From Variibacter sp. (GTDB lineage: Bacteria; Pseudomonadota; Alphaproteobacteria; Rhizobiales; Xanthobacteraceae): a DNA stretch of 64,000 nucleotides. A program made the position numbers and the translations under genes. Under the pieces are notes generated by a model that was not told where the DNA came from, did no database searches, and saw nothing but the letters and a program-made list of their open reading frames with translations. The first letter of the stretch is position 1. Each line of letters starts with the position of its first letter. Below are positions 44,416 to 53,139 of the stretch, in pieces. The stretch covers positions 1-64,000 of the forward strand of contig JADGHE010000001.1 in NCBI GenBank assembly GCA_019689555.1, read 5' to 3'.

Positions 44416-45572
44416 GGAGCCGCCGGCGCGGGCGCGCCCCCTGCGCCGGCCGGCCTCTCGGTTGACCCGATCGTCAGCCGTTCGCTCGCCATGTAACCTG
44501 CGAGCAGAAGCACGCCGAAGGCGAGCACGAGCGCGGCCGCGGCGACTTCGAGCGTGCGCAGGGCGAACGTGCCCACGCCGCTGCGCCGCGCGGCGATGCG
44601 ACCCGCAAAGTCCTTCGCCCCGACGGCAACCGTTGCGATCGCCGCAACCATGAGGGCCGTGCCCGCGCTCATCAGCAGGGTCGCGGCGACGCCCGTCCAG
44701 AACAGGCCCTGCGCCAGCGCGAAGACCAGAACCAGGATCGCGCCCGAGCATGGCCTCAAGCCCACGGCCAGAACCGCCGAGAGTCCCCGCCGCCAGCCGC
44801 CGCGCCCGGCGAGCGTCGCGGGCTCCGGCGCGTGCAGGTGCCCGCAGTCCGCGCCGTGGAACCCGTGCGCGCCGGCGTGATCGTGGCCGGCGGCGGCTGC
44901 GGCGCAGGCGTGATGCTCGTGCGCATGGCCCTCGGCGTGCCCGTCGCAGGCGTGGCGGTGCGCGTCGTGAGAAGCGGTCGGACCGGCCGCGGCAGAAGCC
45001 ACGCTGCGCGGGCGCACGGCCTCGAACGCCGCAAGCCATGCGCGGCCCTTCCTCCACAGAAGGTGGGCGCCGAGCAGGGCGATCAGCGCATAGCTCGCGA
45101 TCTCGATCCAGCGCACGGACTCGCCGATCGTCTTCGCGGTCGCCCCGATGAGGCCGGCCGCCACGGCGACGACGGCGATCGCCGTCAGCGCCTGCATCAG
45201 CGCGGACGCGAAGGAGAGCACGAGCCCGCGCCGCAGGGTCTCGTCGTTCGCGATCAGGTAGGAGGAGATGACGGCCTTTCCGTGCCCCGGACCGGCGGCG
45301 TGGAAGAGGCCGTAGAGAAACGATACGCCGAGCAGGCCCCAGGCCGCGCTGCCGTCCGCCTTGGCGGCGCGCAAGAGGCTCGCCATGGCGCGGTAAAACT
45401 CCGCCTGCTTGGCGAGCAGCCAGCCGGCGAGGCCCTCGGCCGCGGGCGGCGGCGCCGCCGCGGGCGGGCGGCCGACGCCGAACGGATTGCCCTGCGCGAC
45501 CGCCGCATCGGCGAGGCACAAGCACGCTGCGAGCAGAATCAGAACGGCGACAGGACGCGAGATCCGCTGCAC
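44331..45572 (-). CDS. NicO/RcnA-type nickel/cobalt transporter
   Basis: The 413-residue membrane protein has a signal-like first helix (ending AVAQ), then FLYGLFHAAGPGHGKAVISSYL, the metal motif of the NicO family, and GLRPCSGAILVLVFALAQG in the second half. Between helices lies a His-rich loop with many HAH and HDH elements and a Cys (HACDGHAEGHAHEHHAC), which probably binds Ni, Co or Zn. The direction of transport cannot be told; many homologues are exporters. Its last about 25 residues, after YMASERL, are low complexity and overlap the 3' end of the GGDEF/EAL gene. It forms an operon with the DUF1007 gene, which lies 18 bases upstream. Confidence 0.88.
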   Translation of the reverse strand: MQRISRPVAVLILLAACLCLADAAVAQGNPFGVGRPPAAAPPPAAEGLAGWLLAKQAEFYRAMASLLRAAKADGSAAWGLLGVSFLYGLFHAAGPGHGKAVISSYLIANDETLRRGLVLSFASALMQALTAIAVVAVAAGLIGATAKTIGESVRWIEIASYALIALLGAHLLWRKGRAWLAAFEAVRPRSVASAAAGPTASHDAHRHACDGHAEGHAHEHHACAAAAAGHDHAGAHGFHGADCGHLHAPEPATLAGRGGWRRGLSAVLAVGLRPCSGAILVLVFALAQGLFWTGVAATLLMSAGTALMVAAIATVAVGAKDFAGRIAARRSGVGTFALRTLEVAAAALVLAFGVLLLAGYMASERLTIGSTERPAGAGGAPAPAAPQATFSSGETVALSRVRTSRPGTGGLKR

Positions 45573-45590
45573 CGACTCACCTCCAGGCCG

Positions 45591-46235
45591 TCACGGGCAT
45601 GTCACGGAGATGCGGTTCGCGAACTGCGCCCCCCAGTTGCTCGATGCGTCGAGGTTCTGGAAAAAGGCTTCGCCCAGGGGCGCCTGTGCGGCCGTCCCCT
45701 CGCGCGGGCGCTCCGCCGCCACCGTGCAGGACGCCGGCGCGCCGACGAGCGTGGCCGCCTCCTTCTTGTCGAGGCTGAAATCGACGAAATAGCTCGGATC
45801 GTAGATTTCGAGGCTGAGCCGCTTCGCCTTCACCGGGGTCTTGAACGGCAGCGTGAAGGTGAGGGTCAGCGCGCCGTCCTTGTATTCGAGCCAGTAGTCC
45901 TTGGGTTCGGCGAACGGCGTCTTCTTGCCCTCGGCGCGCGCGCGGGTGAAGTAATCGAACTCCTTGAGCGAAGTGATGTTCACCTCCGCGAGCGGGGCGA
46001 GATCGTCGCGGGTGAGGCCGCCTGGCTTCTTGGCGTCCATGCCCTGGATCGCGAAGGTGGAGAACATCTCGTCGAAGGTCCAGCGATGGCGCACCGCCGT
46101 CGCCGAGCCGTCGGGCGCATAGACCACTTCGCTCCTGATCGTGACCCACACATGGGGGTGCGCGAGCGCCGTCCCGGCGCTTGCCGCCAAGGCTCCCAGG
46201 CTCAGAAGAACGGCCGTCAAACGGTCGAGCAGCAT
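45591..46235 (-). CDS. DUF1007 periplasmic protein
   Basis: The 214-residue protein has a signal peptide (residues 1-25, ending ALA) and a mature start HPHVWVTIRSEVVY, the hallmark of the DUF1007 family: a His-rich N-terminus that may bind a metal after cleavage. The rest is a beta-rich domain with YFTRARAEGKKTPF and DPSYFVDFSLDKK and a Cys near each end. DUF1007 genes are commonly adjacent to NicO or nickel and zinc transporter genes, as here. The likely role is a periplasmic metal-binding partner of the transporter. The first ATG of the frame at 46235 is the start. Confidence 0.85.
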   Translation of the reverse strand: MLLDRLTAVLLSLGALAASAGTALAHPHVWVTIRSEVVYAPDGSATAVRHRWTFDEMFSTFAIQGMDAKKPGGLTRDDLAPLAEVNITSLKEFDYFTRARAEGKKTPFAEPKDYWLEYKDGALTLTFTLPFKTPVKAKRLSLEIYDPSYFVDFSLDKKEAATLVGAPASCTVAAERPREGTAAQAPLGEAFFQNLDASSNWGAQFANRISVTCP

Positions 46236-46713
46236 CGGGAGAAGACTGTCGGTTGGACGCGCCCATGCGAATGGCGCGCCGGAATCGCGGCCAGGATACC
46301 ACGGAGTGGGGCCAAACCGAGGCTGCGCGGGCGGGCCGCGGCCGCCGGCCTCGATCTGCTCGAATTCGGCCCATTCTGCGGCGGGAAGGCCCGCTCACGT
46401 CCTCGCGCGTTGCGTGCAGCCGAGGGCCCCGGCGGCAGCGTGGACCCGCCGCGCGGTCTCGCGGTGCGGTCATGGCCCGGCGGGCGGGGCGCGCGGGCAA
46501 AACAGGGCGGCGTCTTGACGGCGCGCTCCCCGCGCCGCATTGACCCCGCCTTTGGCTATTCCCCTGTGGACCGGGGATCGGGCGGCGCCGTAACCGCCTC
46601 CGCGCGTGAAACCGAACCGTAACAAGGCGTAAACGGCTGCAGAGATGGGCGCGGAGGCGCGGCGACCGGGCCTCCTTTGATGCCCGGAGAGGATCAGTCC
46701 AGAGGATCAGTCC
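46236..46713. other. Intergenic region before the M3 peptidase with a duplicated ribosome binding region
   Basis: This stretch of 478 bases holds no recognisable gene. I looked for a cobalamin riboswitch because a metal transporter is near and did not see its conserved boxes. The last 26 bases are a perfect tandem repeat of AGAGGATCAGTCC (46688-46700 and 46701-46713), which ends just before the ATG at 46714. Confidence 0.45.
46688..46713 (+). repeat. Tandem 13-bp duplication containing the ribosome binding site
   Basis: Two exact copies of AGAGGATCAGTCC stand directly before the ATG of the M3 peptidase gene. Each has an AGAGG that could pair with 16S rRNA. The second copy is 8 bases from the ATG and the first 21 bases. 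The duplication could raise or alter initiation, or be a neutral slippage event. Confidence 0.7.
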
Positions 46714-48798
46714 ATGAGCGAGGCGACGACGGACCAGGCGACCGAGAACCCCCTCTTGAGCCATTGGGACACGCCCTTCGGGCTGCCGCCGTTCGACCGC
46801 ATCCGGCCCGAGCATTTCCGCCCGGCCTTCGACCGCGCGCTCGCGGCGCATCGCGCGGCCGTCGAAGCCATCGCCGCCGACCCCGCGCCGGCGAGCTTCG
46901 ACAACACCGTCGCGGCGCTGGAGCGGAGCTGGCAGGCGCTGTCGCGCGTCTCCGCAACCTTCCACCTGCTGACCGGCGCCCACACCAACGACGCGCTGGA
47001 AGCCGTCGATCTCGAAGTGTCGCCCCGGCTCGCGCGCCACCACAGCGAGGTCTTTCAGCACGAAAAGCTCTTTCGTCGCATCGATGCGCTCTATGCGCGG
47101 CGCGAGAGCCTCGGGCTCGACGCCGAGCAGCAGCGCGTGCTCGAGCGCTACCACACCGCCTTCGTGCGCGCGGGCGCTGCGCTCGCGCCACAGGCCCGCG
47201 ACCGGCTGGCCGCGATCAACGAGCGGCTCGCGCTGCTCGGCACCACGTTCGGGCAGAACGTGCTCGCCGACGAGAAATCGTTCGTGCTCGTGCTCGAAGG
47301 CGAAGACGATCTTGCGGGCCTGCCGGATTTCGTGCGCGAGGCGGCCCGCGCCGCCGCCGAGGAGCGCGGCCTTGCCGGCCAGCACGTCATCACGCTGGCG
47401 CGCTCGAGCATCGAGCCGTTCCTGCAGTTCTCCGCGCGGCGGGATTTGCGGGAGAAGGCGTTCCGCGCCTTCATCGCGCGCGGCGACAATGGCGGCGCGA
47501 CCGACAACAAGGCCCTCGTCGCCGAGATGGTGGCCCTGCGCGAGGAACGCGCCCGCCTGCTCGGCTTCGCGAGCCACGCGCATTTTCGCCTCGCCGAGGC
47601 CATGGCCAAGACGCCGGAGGCCGCGCGCGCCATGCTCGATGCCGTCTGGGCGCCGGCGCGGGCGCACGCGCTCCGCCATCGCGACGAGTTGCAGGCGCTG
47701 ATGACGGCGGAAGGCGTCAACGCCGCCCTCGCGGCGTGGGACTGGCGCTACTACGCCGAGAAGCTGCGCAAGGCGCGCTACGATCTCGACGAGGCCGAGA
47801 TCAAGCCCTACCTGCAGCTCGACCGCCTGATCGAGGCCGCCTTCTACACGGCGGGCCGCCTGTTCGGGCTCAGCTTCACGCCGCTCGCCGGTGTGCCCGT
47901 CTATCACCCGGACGTGCGCGTGTGGGAGGTGCGCGGCGCCGACGGACGTCACGTCGGCATCTTCATCGGCGACTATTTCGCGCGCCCCTCCAAGCGCAGC
48001 GGCGCCTGGATGACATCGCTGCGCGCCCAGGAGAAGCTCTCGGGCGAGATTGCGCCGGTCGTCGTCAACGTCATGAACTTCTCCAAGGCGGCGCCGGGCG
48101 AGCCGGCGCTCTTGAGCTTCGACGACGCGCGCACGCTGTTTCACGAGTTCGGCCACGCGCTGCACGGGCTCATGTCCGACGTCACCTATCCGCTCATATC
48201 CGGCACGGCGGTCGCGACCGATTTCGTCGAACTTCCCTCTCAGCTCTATGAGCACTGGCTGGAGCGGCCTGAGGTGCTCGGCCGCTTCGCCGTGCACTAC
48301 AAAACCGGCGAACCCATTCCTCAACGGCTTCTCGACAGGCTCCTGACGGCGCGCCACTTCGATCAGGACTTTGCCACGGTGGAATATGTCGCCTCTGCGA
48401 TCGTCGATCTCGATTTCCACACGGCCGAGGCGCGGGAGGCGGCCGACCCGGCAGCCTTCGAACGCAGGACGCTGGAGCGGATCGGCATGCCGGCCGAGAT
48501 CGTCATGCGCCACAGAACGCCGCACTTCCTGCACGCCTTCTCCGGCGAGGGCTATGCGGCCGCCTATTACAGCTACATGTGGTCCGAGATGCTGGATGCG
48601 GACGCCTTCGCGGCGTTCGAAGAGGCGGGCGACGTGTTCGACCCTTCGACCGCGCAGCGGCTGCGCGACTACATCTATGCCGCCGGGAACCGGCGCGACC
48701 CGGCCGAGGCCTATCGCCTCTTCCGCGGCGCGCTGCCGAAGGTCGATGCCGTGCTGAAGAAGCGGGGGCTTTCGGGCGCTCCGTCGCCCGCGACTTGA
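46714..48798 (+). CDS. M3-family oligopeptidase (Dcp/oligopeptidase A-like)
   Basis: The 694-residue cytosolic zinc peptidase cleaves short peptides. The zinc motif is TLFHEFGHALHG, with a distal Glu in TDFVELPSQLYEHW. The N-terminal PLLSHWDTPFGLPPFDRIRPEHFRPAF is the usual Dcp/OpdA start, and the C-terminus has YYSYMWSEMLDADAF. The length is normal for Dcp or oligopeptidase A. The start at 46714 follows the duplicated AGAGG. The next gene, gamma-glutamyltransferase, begins 151 bases later and could share its transcript, although the gap makes this uncertain. Confidence 0.93.
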   Translation: MSEATTDQATENPLLSHWDTPFGLPPFDRIRPEHFRPAFDRALAAHRAAVEAIAADPAPASFDNTVAALERSWQALSRVSATFHLLTGAHTNDALEAVDLEVSPRLARHHSEVFQHEKLFRRIDALYARRESLGLDAEQQRVLERYHTAFVRAGAALAPQARDRLAAINERLALLGTTFGQNVLADEKSFVLVLEGEDDLAGLPDFVREAARAAAEERGLAGQHVITLARSSIEPFLQFSARRDLREKAFRAFIARGDNGGATDNKALVAEMVALREERARLLGFASHAHFRLAEAMAKTPEAARAMLDAVWAPARAHALRHRDELQALMTAEGVNAALAAWDWRYYAEKLRKARYDLDEAEIKPYLQLDRLIEAAFYTAGRLFGLSFTPLAGVPVYHPDVRVWEVRGADGRHVGIFIGDYFARPSKRSGAWMTSLRAQEKLSGEIAPVVVNVMNFSKAAPGEPALLSFDDARTLFHEFGHALHGLMSDVTYPLISGTAVATDFVELPSQLYEHWLERPEVLGRFAVHYKTGEPIPQRLLDRLLTARHFDQDFATVEYVASAIVDLDFHTAEAREAADPAAFERRTLERIGMPAEIVMRHRTPHFLHAFSGEGYAAAYYSYMWSEMLDADAFAAFEEAGDVFDPSTAQRLRDYIYAAGNRRDPAEAYRLFRGALPKVDAVLKKRGLSGAPSPAT

Positions 48799-48949
48799 GT
48801 TGTCGTCATTCCGGGGCGCGGCGCGAAGCCCGCAGGTTCGCCCTCCATGGCTCTTGCGGCGGCGCTTGGATCGCTTCTATGCGGCGTCCCGGACAGACGA
48901 TACTTCGCTCGGTCCCAAAAGGTCGCGATTCGGGAAGTCTATCTGAACC

Positions 48950-50539
48950 ATGGACCTTCACACAGCCGGACACCGCCGCGGGGTCGTCGCAGCGCCGCAT
49001 CGCGCCGCCTGCGAGGCGGGTCGAATGGTGCTCGCCGAGGGCGGCAACGCCGTCGAGGCCATGGTGGCGATGGCGGCGCAGATCGCCGTCGTCTACCCGC
49101 ACATGAACCATCTCGGCGGCGACGGCTTCTGGCTCATCCGCGAACCCTCCGGCCGCGTGCGCGCGATCGAGGCCTGCGGCCCCGCGGGCGCGCGCGCCGT
49201 GCCGGAGCTCTATCGCGAGCACGAGGCCATTCCGCCCCGCGGGCCGCTCGCGGCGTTGACCGTGCCGGGCGCCGTCGGAGGCTGGATCGTCGCGCTCGAA
49301 GCTGCGCGGGCCGCGGGCGGCCGCATGCCGCGCGACGTGCTGCTCGGCCCAGCCGTTCGCGCGGCGCGCGAGGGCTATGTGGTGACGCGCGGCCAGGCGC
49401 GGCTTGCGGCCGAGAATTTCGACGAGCTGCGCAGCGCGCCGGGCTTTGCCGCGACGTTTCTGGCGGACGGCAAGCCGCCCGAGGCGGGCGCGGTGCTGCG
49501 CCAGAGCGCGCTCGCCGCAACGCTCGACCATCTCGCGCATGCAGGGCTCGACGACTTCTATCGGGGCGACGTGGGACGCGAGATCGCGGCCGATCTCGAA
49601 CGTATCGGCAGCCCGGTCACGCGCGCCGACCTCGAACGCTATCACGCCGTCGCGCGCGAGCCGCTCGAAGTGGCCATCGCGGCCGGCACGCTCTTCAACA
49701 CGCCGCCGCCCACACAAGGCCTCGCCTCGCTCATCATCCTCGCGCTGTTCGACCGGCTCGCCGTGCGCGAGGCGGAGAGTTTCGAGCACGTTCACGGGCT
49801 CGTCGAGGCGACGAAGCGCGCCTTCCGCGTGCGCGACCGCTTCATCACCGATTTCGACCATCTGCCGCACCCGCCCGAGCGCTTTCTCACGCCGGCCTTC
49901 CTCGATGCCGAAGCGCGCAAGATCGATCCGCGGCGCGCGGCCAAGTGGCCGGCGCCACCTGGCGAAGGCGACACGATCTGGATGGGCGCGGCCGACGCCT
50001 CGGGCCTCGTCGTCTCCTACATCCAGTCGCTCTACTGGGAGTTCGGCTCCGGCTGCGTGCTGCCGACGACCGGCGTGCTGATGCAGAACCGCGGCACGAG
50101 CTTTTCGCTCGAGCGCGGCGCCCTCAATGCGTTGCGGCCGGGGCGCAAGCCCTTCCACACGCTCAACCCCGCGCTTGCCGAGCTGCGGGATGGACGTGTA
50201 ATCGCCTACGGGACGATGGGCGGCGACGGCCAGCCGCAGACCCAGGCGGCGGTCTTCACCCGCTACGTCATGTTCCGGCAGCCGCTCGAGGCCGCGCTTG
50301 ACAAGCCGCGCTGGCTGCTCGGCCGCACCTGGGGCTCGCCGGTTGTGAACCTGCGGCTCGAAGCGCGGTTTCCCGAACGCCTCGTGGATCGGCTGCTTTC
50401 CGCCGGGCATGACGTCGACGTGCTCGCCGAGCCATACTCGGACACGATGGGCCATGCGGGAGCGGTCGTGCTGCATCCGGACGGAACGCTGGAAGGCGGG
50501 CACGACCCGCGCGCCGACGGCGGCGCCGCCGGCCTTTGA
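48950..50539 (+). CDS. Gamma-glutamyltransferase family protein (YwrD-like)
   Basis: The 529-residue protein is an Ntn-hydrolase that is expected to cleave itself into two subunits. The N-terminus has VVAAPHRAACEAGRMVLAEGGNAVEA and HMNHLGGDGFW; the predicted processing Thr is in GEGDTIWMGAADASG, followed by SYIQSLYWEFGSGCVLPTTG and FHTLNPALAEL. The YwrD-like subgroup lacks a signal peptide, and none is seen here. Proteins of this type act on glutathione-like or acylase substrates; the precise substrate is unknown. ATG 48950 gives MDLHTAGHRRGVV. The gene is close to and on the same strand as ybaB (24 bases). Confidence 0.85.
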   Translation: MDLHTAGHRRGVVAAPHRAACEAGRMVLAEGGNAVEAMVAMAAQIAVVYPHMNHLGGDGFWLIREPSGRVRAIEACGPAGARAVPELYREHEAIPPRGPLAALTVPGAVGGWIVALEAARAAGGRMPRDVLLGPAVRAAREGYVVTRGQARLAAENFDELRSAPGFAATFLADGKPPEAGAVLRQSALAATLDHLAHAGLDDFYRGDVGREIAADLERIGSPVTRADLERYHAVAREPLEVAIAAGTLFNTPPPTQGLASLIILALFDRLAVREAESFEHVHGLVEATKRAFRVRDRFITDFDHLPHPPERFLTPAFLDAEARKIDPRRAAKWPAPPGEGDTIWMGAADASGLVVSYIQSLYWEFGSGCVLPTTGVLMQNRGTSFSLERGALNALRPGRKPFHTLNPALAELRDGRVIAYGTMGGDGQPQTQAAVFTRYVMFRQPLEAALDKPRWLLGRTWGSPVVNLRLEARFPERLVDRLLSAGHDVDVLAEPYSDTMGHAGAVVLHPDGTLEGGHDPRADGGAAGL

Positions 50540-50563
50540 CGCCGAAATTCAGGAGGACGACCG

Positions 50564-50884
50564 ATGGCCGATTTTCTTGGCCTGATGAAACAGGCCGCGC
50601 AGCTCCAGTCCAAGATGCAGGAACTGCAGGAGGAGCTGGACAAGATCGAGGTCGAGGGCACCGCCGGCGGCGGCCTCGTCACCGCGACCATGACGGCGAA
50701 GGGCGAGCTCAAGGGCGTCCGTATCGACGTCTCGCTGCTCAAGCCGGAGGAGAAGGAGATCGTCGAGGATCTCATCGCCGCCGCGCACGCCGATGCGCGC
50801 CGCAAGATCGAGGCCGTCGTGCAGGAAAAGATGAAGAGCCTCACCGGCGGCCTGCCGCTGCCCCCGGGCCTGAAGCTGTTCTGA
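50564..50884 (+). CDS. YbaB/EbfC nucleoid-associated protein
   Basis: The 106-residue protein begins MADFLGLMKQAAQLQSKM and has the YbaB/EbfC dimer fold, with QELDKIEVEG-like helix, GGGLVTATMTAKGELKGVRI and EKMKSLTGGLPLPPGLKLF. It binds DNA weakly and sequence-nonspecifically. The usual neighbours are dnaX and recR; neither is in this window, and the upstream gene is a gamma-glutamyltransferase. GGAGGACG stands before the ATG. Confidence 0.95.
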   Translation: MADFLGLMKQAAQLQSKMQELQEELDKIEVEGTAGGGLVTATMTAKGELKGVRIDVSLLKPEEKEIVEDLIAAAHADARRKIEAVVQEKMKSLTGGLPLPPGLKLF

Positions 50885-50965
50885 AGGCCGGACTTGATGC
50901 GAAGCCGCTCGGATGTGCGGCTTCCGTCCTCGGAAAGGGCGGGGCTCGCCGGGCTCCGGCGTGGT

Positions 50966-51517
50966 CTACCGCGGGGCGCGCTTGGCGAGGATGCGCTGCA
51001 GCGTGCGGCGATGCATGTTGAGCCGGCGCGCCGTCTCCGAGACGTTGCGTCCGCACAGCTCGTAGATGCGCTGGATGTGCTCCCAGCGCACGCGGTCGGC
51101 CGACATCGGGTTTTCCGGCGGCTGCGGGCTCTTCCCGTCCGCCGCGAGCAGCGCCGCGACCACGTCGTCGGCGTCGGCGGGCTTGGCGAGATAGTCGACC
51201 GCGCCGCGCTTCACGGCGTTCACCGCGGTGGCGATGTTGCCGTAGCCCGTGAGGATGATGGCGCGCGAATCCGGCCGCCGCCGCTTCAGCGCCGAGACGA
51301 CGTCGAGCCCGTTGCCGTCGCCGAGCCGCATGTCGACCACCGCGAAGGCGGGCGGCGCGCTTTCCACCTGCAACAGGCCGTCGGCCACGGATTCCGCGGT
51401 CGTCACCACGAAGCCGCGCGCTTCCATGGCCCGCGCCAGGCGCGAGAGGAACGACTTGTCGTCCTCGACGATGAGGAGCGAGCGGTCCGGGGGCAGTTCG
51501 GGGGATGCGTCGGCCAT
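50966..51517 (-). CDS. regA: Response regulator RegA/ActR
   Basis: The 183-residue regulator has an N-terminal receiver domain with VEDDKSF, the phosphorylated Asp in [13 protein letters not shown], and ILTGYG; and a C-terminal Fis-type helix-turn-helix [28 protein letters not shown], which is nearly invariant in the alphaproteobacterial RegA/ActR/PrrA family. It controls redox-responsive genes for respiration, carbon and nitrogen fixation. ATG 51517 ([10 protein letters not shown]) is chosen; the longer frame is a continuation past the regB stop. It follows regB with a 50-base gap on the same strand, forming the regBA operon. Confidence 0.95.
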   Translation of the reverse strand: MADASPELPPDRSLLIVEDDKSFLSRLARAMEARGFVVTTAESVADGLLQVESAPPAFAVVDMRLGDGNGLDVVSALKRRRPDSRAIILTGYGNIATAVNAVKRGAVDYLAKPADADDVVAALLAADGKSPQPPENPMSADRVRWEHIQRIYELCGRNVSETARRLNMHRRTLQRILAKRAPR

Positions 51518-51567
51518 CGCAGATCTCGACTTCAAGGCCTCTAAGAGTAATCGACAAAGCCGTCGGC

Positions 51568-52899
51568 TCAAGGGGTGGCGGGGCCGGCGCTCTGCGCCGC
51601 GGCCTCGAAGTCGGCGCGGTCCCAGCGCACGCGCACCACCGCGCCATGCTCCGGCGCCGTGCGGTTGGCGAAGGCCAGCGTCGCGCCGGAGCGCTCCAGG
51701 AGCGTCTTGGCGATGAAGAAGCCGAGGCCGAGGCCGGTCGGCTCGTCCTCCGCGCCGATCCGGCGCGCGCCGCGCGTCGTCAGATACGGCTCACCGAGCC
51801 GGTCCATCACCTCGGGCGGGAAGCCCGGGCCGTCGTCGGCGATCGTCACCGCCACCTCCCGCGGGTTCCAGCGCACCGCGATCTCGACCCGGGATTCGGC
51901 GAAGTCGACCGCGTTCTCCACCAGGTTGCCGAGCCCGTAGAGCAGCGGCGGATGCCGGCGCGCGATCGGCTCGTCGGCGCGATCGTCCGGCAGCATGATG
52001 TCGATCTCGACGCCGAAATTGCGGTGCGGCGCCACGACCTCCTCGATCAGCGCCGACAGCGGCGCGCGGTCGAATGGCTCGTTGGTCGGCGACAGTTCGG
52101 TGAGCTTGCCGAGAATGTCGCGGCAGCGCTGCGCCTGCTCGCGCAGGAGGCGGATGTCGTCCGCGTGGGGGGCGTCCTTCGGCAGCGCGCGCTCCAGCTC
52201 CTTGGCGATCACCGCGATGGTCGACAGCGGGGTCGCGAGTTCGTGGGCGGCCGCGGCCGCAAGGCCGTCGAGCTGCGACAGGTGCTGCTCCCGGGCGAGC
52301 ACCAGTTCCGTCGCCGCGAGCGCGTCCGCCAGGCGGCGCGCCCCCTCGGCGATCTGCCACGCATAGACGCCGATATAGCCGAGCGCGAGCAGGATGCAGA
52401 GCCAGATGCCGAGCATGTAGAGCGGCGGCAAAACCAGCGGCTCTTCGCTCGCCCAGGGCAGCGGCTCATGGACGAAGAGCAGCACCGTCGCCCAGGCGAC
52501 CGCCAAGGCGCCCAGCATCAGCGTATGGCGCGGCGGCAGCGCCATGGCCGAAACGAGCACCGGCCCGAGGAACAGGAAGGCAAACGGGTTCTGCAACCCC
52601 CCGGTGAGGTAGAGCAGCAGCCCCAGCTCGGTGACGTCGAAGGCCAGCACCCAGGCGGCGAGGGCGGGGCCGATGCGCGGGGCCATGCGGTCGCGCAGCA
52701 TCAGCGCCACGTTGACCCAGGCGGAGACCGCGATCACGGCGAGGCACGGCCACAGCGGAAGCTCGAAATCGAGCCCGAAGCGCACGATCAGCACGGCGCC
52801 GGCCTGGCCGACGACCGCGAGCCAGCGCAGGCGCACCAACGTGTCGAGCCGCACATATTGCTGCGCGTCGTGGTGCTGTTTCAGGGGCCTCGTCAGCAT
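51568..52899 (-). CDS. regB: Redox-sensing histidine kinase RegB/ActS
   Basis: The 443-residue membrane kinase has six membrane helices in the first 180 residues. The heptapeptide GGLQNPF (100-106) is the ubiquinone-binding motif of RegB, and the H-box [16 protein letters not shown] contains the phosphorylated His (about 219). The redox-active cysteine seems to be in [10 protein letters not shown] (about 259), close to Cys265 of Rhodobacter RegB. The catalytic ATPase domain has [17 protein letters not shown] and [13 protein letters not shown]. It signals to RegA. The N-terminal [21 protein letters not shown] is a normal start at 52899. Confidence 0.94.
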   Translation of the reverse strand: MLTRPLKQHHDAQQYVRLDTLVRLRWLAVVGQAGAVLIVRFGLDFELPLWPCLAVIAVSAWVNVALMLRDRMAPRIGPALAAWVLAFDVTELGLLLYLTGGLQNPFAFLFLGPVLVSAMALPPRHTLMLGALAVAWATVLLFVHEPLPWASEEPLVLPPLYMLGIWLCILLALGYIGVYAWQIAEGARRLADALAATELVLAREQHLSQLDGLAAAAAHELATPLSTIAVIAKELERALPKDAPHADDIRLLREQAQRCRDILGKLTELSPTNEPFDRAPLSALIEEVVAPHRNFGVEIDIMLPDDRADEPIARRHPPLLYGLGNLVENAVDFAESRVEIAVRWNPREVAVTIADDGPGFPPEVMDRLGEPYLTTRGARRIGAEDEPTGLGLGFFIAKTLLERSGATLAFANRTAPEHGAVVRVRWDRADFEAAAQSAGPATP

Positions 52900-53051
52900 C
52901 GCGGGCCAGTGTACCGGCTAAACGGCGCCCGGGATATCTGCCGCGAGCCCGCGGCAGGCGAGGGCGGACCTGTCGTTTGCTCGGCGCCTCGGCGCCGCGC
53001 AAGCGGAAGGATGAAGGGTGATCCTGCGTCACTTCGCCCTGGCCTTCACGG

Positions 53052-53134
53052 CTTGATGCGGCGCGCCGCCCTCCCAACATTTCGGGCGCTTCGGGCGGGC
53101 GCGCGGCGCGTCGCGACCGCCCGTCGTTGGAGGG
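53052..53134 (+). promoter_or_regulatory. htpX leader: heat-shock-like promoter or structured 5' leader
   Basis: Two alternative readings exist. First, CTTGATG (53052-53058) and CCCAACAT (53073-53080), 14 bases apart, resemble an RpoH promoter. Second, CCCTCCCAAC (53069-53078) can pair with GTTGGAGGG (53126-53134), which contains the ribosome binding site of htpX, as nine pairs with one bulged C; an inner stem CGGGCGG/CCGCCCG (53092-53098 with 53117-53123) would support it. The second reading would be a thermometer-like structure. They are mutually exclusive if transcription starts near 53087. Confidence 0.45.
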
Positions 53135-53139
53135 TTCCG

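Noticed and set aside
42028-45525. Open frame of 1165 codons on the minus strand across the GGDEF/EAL gene and the NicO gene
   Set aside because: It overlaps two genes with intact motifs in their own frames and its translation shows no recognisable domain.
46236-46713. Cobalamin riboswitch upstream of the NicO/DUF1007 operon
   Set aside because: Metal transporters of this type are sometimes controlled by B12 riboswitches. I searched for the conserved boxes and did not find them on the minus strand.
45577-48534. Open frame of 985 codons on the minus strand across DUF1007, the intergenic region and the M3 peptidase
   Set aside because: The M3 gene is intact with its zinc motif on the plus strand, and DUF1007 reads in another frame. 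The long frame is a GC-driven shadow.
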